A stretch of 12,069 nt of DNA, taken from contig JAZQIE010000044.1 in the NCBI GenBank assembly GCA_045540975.1, positions 1 to 12,069 on the forward strand. Reading direction: 5' to 3'. Below, piece after piece: positions 1 through 5,815 of the stretch (positions are counted from its first letter, which is position 1; each line of letters starts with the position of its first letter). The position numbers were made by a program, and so were the translations under genes. Below the pieces are notes generated by a model. The model was given only the letters and a program-made list of their open reading frames with translations. It was not told where the DNA came from and did not search any database. The stretch is from SIG510 sp045540975. Its GTDB lineage: Bacteria; Bacillota; Clostridia; Oscillospirales; JAAYXM01.

Positions 1-270
1 TCCTTCCTCAAAGGCATACCGGAAGAACACCTTAAAAGCCTTGAGCAGGTCGTTCACATAGTTCGGTGTGCGACCGGCCTTGAGCATGCTGTGGAGGAAA
101 TCTTTGATGTGGCGCGGAGAAACGTCTTCGATGGATGAAATGTCATGCTCCTGCTGAAGAAAACGCAGCAGGTAGTCAATCTGTTTACCGTAATTCCTGA
201 TGGTGCGAGGGGAGAGCTTACGGCACTGGCAATGGAAAATGAACTCGTCCCGGACAGATGAAAGCAACAT
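1..270 (-). CDS. Tyrosine recombinase/integrase, N-terminal part (cut by window edge)
   Basis: The reading frame starts at ATG 270-268 and stays open to the window edge, giving 90 residues beginning MLLSSVRDEF. The sequence matches the N-terminal SAM-like core-binding domain of phage-integrase/XerC-type tyrosine recombinases: 'LSPRTIRNYGKQIDYLLRFL' near residues 19-38, then 'RHIKDFL' and 'NDLLKAFKVFFRYAFEEG' running into the missing part. Members of this family cut and rejoin DNA through a tyrosine in the C-terminal domain, which lies outside the window, so activity cannot be judged. It lies downstream of gap on the same strand. Its AAGGAG ribosome binding site (281-286) is buried in a hairpin that ends in a T-tract abutting the start codon. 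It could be the integrase of a mobile element or one unit of a multi-recombinase transposon. The family call is firm, the subtype is open. Confidence 0.85.
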   Translation of the reverse strand, partial: MLLSSVRDEFIFHCQCRKLSPRTIRNYGKQIDYLLRFLQQEHDISSIEDVSPRHIKDFLHSMLKAGRTPNYVNDLLKAFKVFFRYAFEEG

Positions 271-274
271 AAAA

Positions 275-318
275 AAACCGCTCCTTCTCAGACTGTAACA
301 TCTGAAAAGAAGCGGTTT
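275..318 (-). terminator. Terminator-like hairpin that also sequesters the recombinase RBS
   Basis: Read on the minus strand, arm 318-301 pairs with arm 292-275 over 18 bp (two G-U pairs) around an 8-nt loop (300-293). The second arm ends in a run of seven Ts (277-271), the classic shape of an intrinsic terminator. The start codon of the recombinase follows at once (270-268), and its AAGGAG sits in the second arm. The hairpin may terminate gap transcription about 110 nt after the gap stop. By the same fold it would block both transcription into, and translation of, the recombinase. Confidence 0.75.
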
Positions 319-427
319 CGTTGTCATAATGGGGAATTCACCAGCGCGGACGCCGGTCAATTCGTTGCTCCACTAAACGGAACTTTTGCCCATCAGAAGC
401 TCATGAGAGCCGTGATCACTCAGGCGA

Positions 428-1440
428 TTAGGCCTTGTGGTCAACAGAGTACATGCGCTCGATCAGGTCCAGAACCTTGTTGGAGTAACCCCACTCGTTG
501 TCGTACCAGGAAACGACCTTAACGAAGGTGTCGGTCAGAGCGATACCTGCGCCTGCATCGAAGATGGAGGTGCGAGCGTCGCCGAGGAAGTCGGAAGAAA
601 CAACAGCGTCTTCGGTGTAACCGAGGATGCCCTTGAGTTCGCCTTCTGCAGCAGCCTTCATAGCAGCGCAGATTTCTTCGTACTTAGCCGGCTTTGCGAG
701 GTTGACGGTGAGGTCAACAACAGAGACGTCCAGAGTCGGAACGCGCATTGCATACCGGTGAGCTTGCCGTTGAGTTCCGGGATAACCTTGCCAACAGCCT
801 TTGCAGCGCCGGTGGAAGACGGGATGATGTTGCCGCTTGCAGCACGGCCGCCGCGCCAATCCTTCATGGACGGACCGTCAACGGTCTTCTGGGTAGCGGT
901 TGCAGAGTGAACGGTGGTCATGAGACCGTCGGTGATGCCCCAGTTGTCGTTGAGGACCTTAGCGATCGGAGCGAGGCAGTTGGTGGTGCAGGATGCGTTG
1001 GAAACAAACTGCATGTCGGAAGTGTACTTGTCGAGGTTGACGCCGCAAACGAACATCGGGGTGTCATCCTTGGACGGAGCGGACATAACGACCTTCTTTG
1101 CGCCTGCTGCGATGTGACCTGCTGCCTTTTCCTTGGTCAGGAACAGACCGGTGGATTCGACAACGTACTCAGCACCGAGCTTGCCCCACGGAAGAGCTGC
1201 CGGATCACGCTCAGCGGAAATCGGAATTTCCTTGCCGTTAACGATGATGGAAGTATCGGTGGATTCGATGGTGCCTGCGAACTGACCGTGCATGGTGTCG
1301 TACTTCAGCATGTATGCCAAGTACTCTGCCGGGCAGAGGTCGTTGATGCCGACAACTTCGATTTCCGGATGGTTGACGCTTGCGCGGAAAACCATACGAC
1401 CGATGCGGCCGAAGCCATTGATACCAATTTTGATGCTCAT
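428..1440 (-). CDS. gap: Glyceraldehyde-3-phosphate dehydrogenase, with an apparent 1-nt frameshift
   Basis: This is the cytosolic glycolytic GAPDH, which oxidises glyceraldehyde 3-phosphate to 1,3-bisphosphoglycerate with NAD+. Visible landmarks are the Rossmann motif 'INGFGRIGR' (residues 7-15), Asp34 in 'GINDL' (NAD preference), the active site 'SNASCTTNCLAP' with Cys151, His178 in 'TTVHSA', 'DWRGGRAASGNIIPSSTGAA', and the C-terminal 'SWYDNEWGYSNKV'. Starting at ATG 1440, behind an AGGAGGAA site, the frame is correct to '..NGKLTGM'. It then shifts: the expected 'MAMRVPTLDVSVVDLT' continues only in another frame to the stop at 428-430. Restoring one base near 751 gives 337 residues, the normal family length. 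The single deletion in an otherwise perfect gene could be a sequencing error or a real, recent inactivation. Identity is certain, intactness is not. Confidence 0.93.
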
Positions 1441-1480
1441 GATAGTATTCCTCCTGATGATTTTTTAATTGCTATCGTAT

Positions 1481-1509
1481 AGTATATAACATTGTTTGCG
1501 GATTTACAA
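1481..1509 (-). promoter_or_regulatory. Predicted sigma-A promoter of gap
   Basis: On the minus strand, TTGTAA (1509-1504) and TATACT (1486-1481) are separated by 17 bp, ahead of an AGGAGGAA ribosome binding site and the gap ATG. The fit to the housekeeping consensus is good (4 of 6 and 5 of 6). Confidence 0.65.
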
Positions 1510-1512
1510 GTG

Positions 1513-1529
1513 TAGATTTGGAAAATCTA
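1513..1529. promoter_or_regulatory. Small inverted repeat upstream of the gap promoter
   Basis: TAGATTT and AAATCTA form a perfect 7-bp dyad around a 3-nt centre, starting 4 bp upstream of the predicted gap -35 box and about 35 bp upstream of the -35 box of the divergent gene. Its place between two divergent promoters suits an operator, but I recognise no regulator that would bind it. Confidence 0.25.
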
Positions 1530-1562
1530 TCTACTTTTTTCAAAAAATTTTTGTGTATTTTA

Positions 1563-1591
1563 TTGCAAATAAAAGCGAATCCCTCTATAAT
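1563..1591 (+). promoter_or_regulatory. Predicted sigma-A promoter of the PAS/kinase-like gene
   Basis: TTGCAA (1563-1568) and a perfect TATAAT (1586-1591) are 17 bp apart. Transcription would begin near 1598, so the reading frame upstream of that point is not in the message. This supports the TTG start at 1626 over the ATG at 1518. Confidence 0.75.
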
Positions 1592-1625
1592 AGTCAAAAA
1601 AAACCATTGTCAGAAGGTGTCACAG

Positions 1626-2600
1626 TTGTCTTTTTTGGAAAATGCGCGGATGATGTTTTCCCGTTCCGACCAAGGAGTTCTGCTTTTGAAGAATTCGGTT
1701 GTGGTGTATGCCAATCCGCGGGCACAGAAATTATTGGGTTTTGATCCGTCCGATATGTCGGTTGTGGATTTGGCGGATTACAGCTTTGTGAACGCATGCT
1801 TTCACCAGCATTCGGATGAGGTGACGTTTTACAAAAACGTATGGTTTCAATCGCGCTGTCTCCATGTGAGCTGCACGGAGGCGGAGGGGTACACGCTTTT
1901 GTTCCTCTACCCGCAGAGGGCGGCACAGTTTACCGAAGCCTTTTTCCGCGATACCCTCATCTCTCTCATTGCGCAGGTCGAAGTTTCAAACCTCCCTGCC
2001 GCACGGCGCGAGATGGAGGTAATGGTAAAGTCCACGCTTTCGGCTTCCGGAACATCCTACGCGGTTGTGGATGCACATGAGTTTTTCACCTACACCCTGT
2101 CGCATTTCGATGTCCTCTCCGATGCGCATTTGGAGATTGCGCCGATTGCATTAAACGGAACAATGTTCTTGTATCCCGAACTCATGCATATGACCGTGGT
2201 TTGGGTCATTCTGGATTTATTGAAGCTTGCGGGGCATGACGGACGGGTGAAGGTGGTCTGCAATTCCGAGTCGGATTCTATTTCCCTTGCGTTTGAGGTA
2301 CAGAATGCGCACTTGCCCGAGGACCTTCACGCGCTCTTGTTTGCGACGCCTCCCAAAGATCCGACCGAAATCCTCATCCAACACGGAAATGCGCTGTTTC
2401 GCGCAAAGCAGGTATTCGCCCTGCATGACAGTGCGCTCGAATACCGCGATTTTAACGACGGATTTGTAATCTCGACCCGACTGTCGTTTGCCGAGATTCC
2501 GCCAAAGCTTTATGCACCGTTCACCGCATTGGTGAACACATGGTCGGTCTCCCCTGCGGAAATCAAGTCATTCATTCTCGGATATTTTGAAGAAGCGTAG
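1626..2600 (+). CDS. PAS-like protein with degenerate histidine-kinase-type C-terminus
   Basis: I chose TTG 1626 (324 residues) because AGAAGG (1612-1617) lies 8 nt upstream and a strong promoter ends at 1591. The in-frame ATG at 1518 lies upstream of that promoter. Residues of about 12-95 look like a PAS sensor fold ('SDQGVLLLKNSVVVYANPRA', 'LLGFDPSDM'). Residues of about 175-290 have the rhythm of a HATPase_c domain: 'PELMHMTVVWVILDLLKLAG' sits where an N-box would be and 'FVISTRLSF' resembles the closing strands. However, the N-box Asn, the DxGxG box and a convincing phospho-acceptor His are not visible. This is what a sensor kinase that lost catalysis would look like, perhaps acting as a binding or scaffold protein. 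No response regulator is adjacent. No membrane segment is seen, so it is probably cytosolic. Its last 33 bp overlap the 3' end of tatD on the other strand. Confidence 0.6.
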   Translation: MSFLENARMMFSRSDQGVLLLKNSVVVYANPRAQKLLGFDPSDMSVVDLADYSFVNACFHQHSDEVTFYKNVWFQSRCLHVSCTEAEGYTLLFLYPQRAAQFTEAFFRDTLISLIAQVEVSNLPAARREMEVMVKSTLSASGTSYAVVDAHEFFTYTLSHFDVLSDAHLEIAPIALNGTMFLYPELMHMTVVWVILDLLKLAGHDGRVKVVCNSESDSISLAFEVQNAHLPEDLHALLFATPPKDPTEILIQHGNALFRAKQVFALHDSALEYRDFNDGFVISTRLSFAEIPPKLYAPFTALVNTWSVSPAEIKSFILGYFEEA

Positions 2601-3341
2601 CGCATTTTCGGTGGTGATGCGCGCGACCTCTTCCACCGAGGTATTCCATAACTCCGCGATTTTCTCGGCAACAAGCGGGACATAAGACGGGTCATTCCGT
2701 TTTCCGCGATGCGGAATCGGTGCGAGATACGGAGAGTCGGTTTCAATCATAATGCGGTCATGCGGTGCCCATGCGCAAACAGCGGGCGCCGCTTTTGCAT
2801 TTTTGAAGGTGATGACGCCGGTAAACGAGAGATAGAAGCCCAAATCAATCAGGATTTTGGCAAATTCCAAACTCCCCGAATAGCAATGGAAGACCACCGA
2901 AAGGTCGGTATAATCGCGCAGGATATTCAGGCAGTCCTCATGCGCATCGCGGTCATGGATGATGACGGGGAGGGAAAGCTCGCGCGCAAGGTCGAGCTGT
3001 ATCCGAAAGGCATCCTTTTGCACCTCGCGCGGGACATCGTCCCAATAATAATCCAGACCGATTTCACCGATGGCACGGATTTTCGGTTCCGTGGAGAGGG
3101 TGCGGAGGATATCGAGTTCCCGCTCGCCTTTGAGTTCTGCCGCCGCATTGGGATGCACCCCCACCGCGCCGTAAAGGCACGGGTATTTTCGGGTCATGCG
3201 CACGGTTTCCTCGGAGGAGGCAAGGTCACACGCCGCGTTGAGCACACGGGTGACACGCGCTTTGGAAAACGAGGCAATCACCTCGTCACGGTCTAAGGTA
3301 AATTTTTCATCGTCTAAATGTGCATGGGTATCAAAAAACAT
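2568..3341 (-). CDS. TatD family metal-dependent hydrolase/DNase
   Basis: Cytosolic TIM-barrel metallohydrolase of the TatD family, whose members have metal-dependent DNase activity linked to DNA repair and turnover. It has 257 residues, the usual length. Metal ligands of the family are present: His6 and His8 ('DTHAHLD'), Glu93 ('AIGEIGLDYYW'), His129 ('VIIHDRDA'), His152 ('FHCYSG') and Asp202 ('IETDSPYLAP'). The start at 3341 follows a GAGGTG ribosome binding site (complement near 3348-3353). A terminator-like hairpin lies directly in front of that site, so expression from the upstream cupin operon would depend on read-through. The C-terminus overlaps the convergent PAS/kinase-like gene by 33 bp. 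TatD is the family name. Which paralogue this is (yabD-type in Bacillus) cannot be told from the window. Confidence 0.93.
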   Translation of the reverse strand: MFFDTHAHLDDEKFTLDRDEVIASFSKARVTRVLNAACDLASSEETVRMTRKYPCLYGAVGVHPNAAAELKGERELDILRTLSTEPKIRAIGEIGLDYYWDDVPREVQKDAFRIQLDLARELSLPVIIHDRDAHEDCLNILRDYTDLSVVFHCYSGSLEFAKILIDLGFYLSFTGVITFKNAKAAPAVCAWAPHDRIMIETDSPYLAPIPHRGKRNDPSYVPLVAEKIAELWNTSVEEVARITTENALRFFKISENE

Positions 3342-3355
3342 GGTTTCACCTCGAA

Positions 3356-3382
3356 AAAAAGAGTCGCGTTGCGACTCTTTTT
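3356..3382 (-). terminator. Intrinsic terminator/attenuator between the cupin gene and tatD
   Basis: AAAAAGAGTCGC and GCGACTCTTTTT form a 12-bp stem around a 3-nt loop. On the minus strand it begins about 5 nt after the cupin stop and ends in a run of seven Ts (3360-3354). The tatD ribosome binding site follows immediately. The structure is nearly symmetric and could act both ways, but no plus-strand gene runs into it. Confidence 0.8.
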
Positions 3383-3387
3383 GTGTT

Positions 3388-3729
3388 TTACTTTACCACC
3401 ACCGCGAGTAAGACCACGTCTTCCTCGGTATGGTTTTTGAGAGAATGGCGCTCGCCGTTTGAAGTCCAGACCGCATCGCCTTCCGAGACCTCGACCATGG
3501 TGCCGTTATCGTTTGCAAGCGCTTTGCCGCTTAAAATGTAGTACAGTTCGGCATCGTCAACATGGTCATGCTCACCGATGCTGCAGCCCGGGGCGAGGGT
3601 GATATTTGCAATCATGCCGCAATGCGGCGCCTCACCGGAGGAGAGAATCATTCTGAGGGCTGCACTCCCCTCGCCGCCGCGCAGGGAGTCTTTGATTTGG
3701 GGGACTAGTTCCGATGTTTTCCGAATCAT
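3388..3729 (-). CDS. Small cupin-domain protein
   Basis: A 113-residue single-domain cupin. Motif 1 reads 'GEHDHVDDAELYYILSG' (His54, His56, Glu61), and motif 2 reads 'GDAVWTSNGERHSLKN' (His95), so all usual metal ligands are present. Such small cupins bind a divalent metal and serve as isomerases, sugar- or ligand-binding proteins or regulators. The substrate cannot be inferred. I chose ATG 3729 (protein beginning MIRKTSELVP) because GAGGTG lies just upstream. A longer in-frame extension to 3828 would run through the end of the preceding gene and has no site of its own. The start lies 11 nt after the stop of the TPR/beta-propeller gene, so the two are probably one operon. A hairpin terminator follows the stop. 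Confidence 0.88.
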   Translation of the reverse strand: MIRKTSELVPQIKDSLRGGEGSAALRMILSSGEAPHCGMIANITLAPGCSIGEHDHVDDAELYYILSGKALANDNGTMVEVSEGDAVWTSNGERHSLKNHTEEDVVLLAVVVK

Positions 3730-3740
3730 ACTTACACCTC

Positions 3741-5015
3741 TTAGCCGCCGATACGCATTCTGCCGCCGCCCGCGGTTTTGACACGGAAGATACGGTTGCC
3801 GTCGTCTGCGTTTTGATAATAGAGCCAATCGCCCGCCACGCAGAGCGCACCTGCGCGGTCCTCACCGAGTTTTTTGACCGAGTTGTCGGTAAGGTCCATG
3901 CGGTGGGGTTTGCCGCCTGTGGTCCAATCGGTGAAGTAGAGATAGCCGTCATAGTAATTGAGATGGCCGACGCGCTTTTCGTAGATACGCTTATAGCTCT
4001 CATTCGGGTTGTTCGGGTTGATGGAGTACATGGTGCCATTGTCCGCCCAGTTGATGAAATAGACGATGCCGTTGTGGATATTCGGGAGCATACTGGTATC
4101 GCTGTTGATCTGGCGGAGCTCCTCACCGTCGATACGGACGCGGTAGATATAAGACTCCTGGTCACGCGCGGTGAAATACAGCCACGGGCCGTACTGAATC
4201 ATATCCTCCGCACCGGTGTCGCAAATCTTCACGACGTTCTCACCGTTTAAATCGGCGCGGTAGATTTTGCACTGGTCCGCCCAGTTTGCGAAATAGATGC
4301 TGCCGTCGAAAATCACATAGTCCATCGACATCATCGGGATAAGCACGGTTGCCTCGCCGCCCTTTTTGGGGACGGTGCAGCAATAGTAGTTATTGGAAAT
4401 ATCGCAGTAAATCACGCGGTCTTCCACCACGTTGATATAGCGCACCTCACTCTCGGTGAGTTTCTTTTTGTTGTTACCGTCCATGTCCATGGAATACAGG
4501 CATCCGCCGTCCCGCGGCTCGCTGTAATAGATGGTGTCGCCATCCACCGCGACTCTGCCTTCGTTGGCACCGTTGCCGTAATGGCCGTACTGCGCGGTGT
4601 ATCCGGGGAAGCCTTCGCCTTCGAGTCGGGTTTCCAGCACCTGTGCCATATCGGTATCGGTGAGAGATGCGACAAACAAAACCGCATCGGTGTACTGCTC
4701 TGCCGCGCCGTACGCATCCACCATTGCGCCCGCAATCAGCGCGGAGCTGGGCACGAATTTGAGGCCCTCATCCGCGGATTTGCGCGCTTTTTCCAAGTCC
4801 CCCGCATCCGCGTACGCGGTGATGAGACCTGCGCGCGCTTCTTCGTTTTGCGGAGCATCCTTTAAGATTTTCTCGTATTCCGCCGCGGTCTTTTTTGCCG
4901 CGACCACTTCTTCGCTTTCCGCTTCAAACGCACCGGTCAGCCAAAGCACGCCGCAGGTGATGATTGCCGCCAGGATGATTCCGATGACAAGAAATAAAAC
5001 TGATTTCTTTTTCAT
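3741..5015 (-). CDS. Membrane-anchored TPR and beta-propeller protein (DUF5050-like)
   Basis: A 424-residue protein with an N-terminal signal-anchor helix (KKK, then hydrophobic residues of about 6-28), so the rest is probably outside the membrane. No lipobox is convincing. Residues of about 40-115 form short alpha-helical TPR-like hairpins ('NEEARAGLITAYADAGDLEKA'). From about residue 155 to the end are seven repeats of one pattern, (D/G)G-x-(I/L/V)-YF/YY followed by a basic-residue strand and (D/N)G: 'GDTIYYSEP', 'EDRVIYCDI', 'DGSIYFANW', 'GPWLYFTAR', 'NGIVYFINW', 'DGYLYFTDW', 'GDWLYYQNA'. This is the look of DUF5050/YVTN-type propellers, with seven blades. No catalytic residues are recognisable. 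A ligand- or wall-binding role is possible. AAGGCGG lies 7 nt before ATG 5015. It is the first gene of an operon with the cupin gene. Confidence 0.8.
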   Translation of the reverse strand: MKKKSVLFLVIGIILAAIITCGVLWLTGAFEAESEEVVAAKKTAAEYEKILKDAPQNEEARAGLITAYADAGDLEKARKSADEGLKFVPSSALIAGAMVDAYGAAEQYTDAVLFVASLTDTDMAQVLETRLEGEGFPGYTAQYGHYGNGANEGRVAVDGDTIYYSEPRDGGCLYSMDMDGNNKKKLTESEVRYINVVEDRVIYCDISNNYYCCTVPKKGGEATVLIPMMSMDYVIFDGSIYFANWADQCKIYRADLNGENVVKICDTGAEDMIQYGPWLYFTARDQESYIYRVRIDGEELRQINSDTSMLPNIHNGIVYFINWADNGTMYSINPNNPNESYKRIYEKRVGHLNYYDGYLYFTDWTTGGKPHRMDLTDNSVKKLGEDRAGALCVAGDWLYYQNADDGNRIFRVKTAGGGRMRIGG

Positions 5016-5047
5016 AATCCAACCGCCTTTTTTCGTTGTTGTCTTCT

Positions 5048-5076
5048 ATTCTACATGATTTCCGAAAAAATCACAA
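5048..5076 (-). promoter_or_regulatory. Predicted sigma-A promoter of the TPR/propeller-cupin operon
   Basis: On the minus strand, TTGTGA (5076-5071) and TAGAAT (5053-5048) are 17 bp apart, 33 bp upstream of the first ATG. It is divergent from the DUF4364 promoter. Confidence 0.6.
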
Positions 5077-5103
5077 GATATATTAAGAACTTTTACAAAA
5101 ACT

Positions 5104-5131
5104 TTGCAAATACGGGATTTCGTGGTATACT
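5104..5131 (+). promoter_or_regulatory. Predicted sigma-A promoter of the DUF4364 gene
   Basis: TTGCAA (5104-5109) and TATACT (5126-5131) are 16 bp apart, followed by AAGGAGGGG and the ATG at 5153. Confidence 0.65.
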
Positions 5132-5152
5132 AGAAGAAAAGGAGGGGTTTTC

Positions 5153-5698
5153 ATGGATCGACACGGATTTATCCAAACCGAACTGGAACTCAAAACTTTG
5201 ATTTTGTATACACTCAGCCGCACCGAGCTTTCCATCCCCTTTGCGGAGCTCACCGATTTGGTGCTGTGCGACGGTGCGATTGGCTATTTTGAATACGCGT
5301 CCGCGCTTTCCGACCTTGCCGCAAGCGGGCATGTGCTTTGCTCGGGCACCGAAAGCAGCGAGGAGTACACCATCTCGCCGCAGGGCAAGGCGGTGCTGGA
5401 CACTTGTGTCGGGACATTGGCGGTCCCCGTGCGCCGTCATGTGGACGAAGCACTCGCAGAGCTTCTTCCCCGTTTGCAGCGCTATCACTTGATTGAAACC
5501 TCGGTGGTCATCAAGGATGAAAACCGCATGAGTACCCTGTGCCGACTCAAAGACGATATCGGTGAGGTGTTCTCGTTTGAACTGACCGTGCCGAGCAAGG
5601 AGCAAGCCACCGAAGTGGCAAACCGCTTCCGTGCAAACGCGGAGGAGATTTACAAGAAGTTTTTGGATTACCTCCTCGGAATGGATGAGGATGAATAG
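5153..5698 (+). CDS. DUF4364 family protein (winged-helix-like)
   Basis: A 181-residue cytosolic protein beginning MDRHGFIQTELELKTLILY and ending LLGMDEDE. The N-terminal helix-rich part ('LILYTLSRTELSIPFAELTDLVL', then 'GYFEYASALSDLAASGHV' and 'YTISPQGKAVLDT') has the helix-turn-helix-plus-wing layout expected of DUF4364 proteins, which are common in Clostridia and generally annotated as of unknown function. The C-terminal strand-helix segment ('FSFELTVPSKEQATEVANRF', 'NAEEIYKKFL') is also typical of the family. A clear promoter and an AAGGAGG site precede ATG 5153. The gene once ran into a bidirectional terminator. An insertion now splits that terminator just after the stop codon, leaving only its first arm (5701-5712), so transcription probably runs on into the inserted gene. 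Confidence 0.85.
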   Translation: MDRHGFIQTELELKTLILYTLSRTELSIPFAELTDLVLCDGAIGYFEYASALSDLAASGHVLCSGTESSEEYTISPQGKAVLDTCVGTLAVPVRRHVDEALAELLPRLQRYHLIETSVVIKDENRMSTLCRLKDDIGEVFSFELTVPSKEQATEVANRFRANAEEIYKKFLDYLLGMDEDE

Positions 5699-5712
5699 AA
5701 AAGAGAGAGTCT
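5681..5712 (+). repeat. 32-bp direct repeat, left copy
   Basis: It covers the last codons of the DUF4364 gene (MDEDE, stop) and the first arm of its former terminator. It matches 6899-6930 at 31 of 32 positions (mismatch at 5689, G against T). The pair flanks the AT-rich insertion. Confidence 0.92.
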
Positions 5713-5767
5713 TCAACGACAAATTTCAAATCATCCGTAGCACATTTTAAGAAGCAACAAAACAATT

Positions 5768-5797
5768 TTGACACCTATTGTACGGTGTATGATTAAT
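5768..5797 (+). promoter_or_regulatory. Possible promoter/operator of the inserted gene
   Basis: A perfect TTGACA (5768-5773) is followed by ACACC...GGTGT, a 5-bp dyad (5771-5775 and 5784-5788). TATGAT (5788-5793) is only 14 bp from the -35 box. ATTAAT (5792-5797) is 18 bp away but a weaker match. The dyad between the boxes suits a repressor or activator site. This is suggestive only. Confidence 0.4.
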
Positions 5798-5815
5798 AAA
5801 AAGGTGGCATTCAAT

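Noticed and set aside
319..427. Gap between the gap stop codon and the recombinase hairpin, checked for a small RNA or promoter
   Set aside because: Only short palindromes (such as ctcatgag) and a TTGACC without a spaced -10 box were seen.
437..1482. Long plus-strand open frames opposite gap
   Set aside because: They mirror the strongly biased codons of the GAPDH gene and have no family resemblance or ribosome binding site.
5093..5722. 209-codon minus-strand open frame opposite the DUF4364 gene
   Set aside because: The plus strand has a clear promoter, ribosome binding site and family match; the antisense frame has none.
5709..5750. Short open stretch after the left repeat (reading VFNDKFQIIRSTF then stop)
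   Set aside because: It could be a gene-end remnant carried in with the insertion, but it is too short to match to anything by eye.
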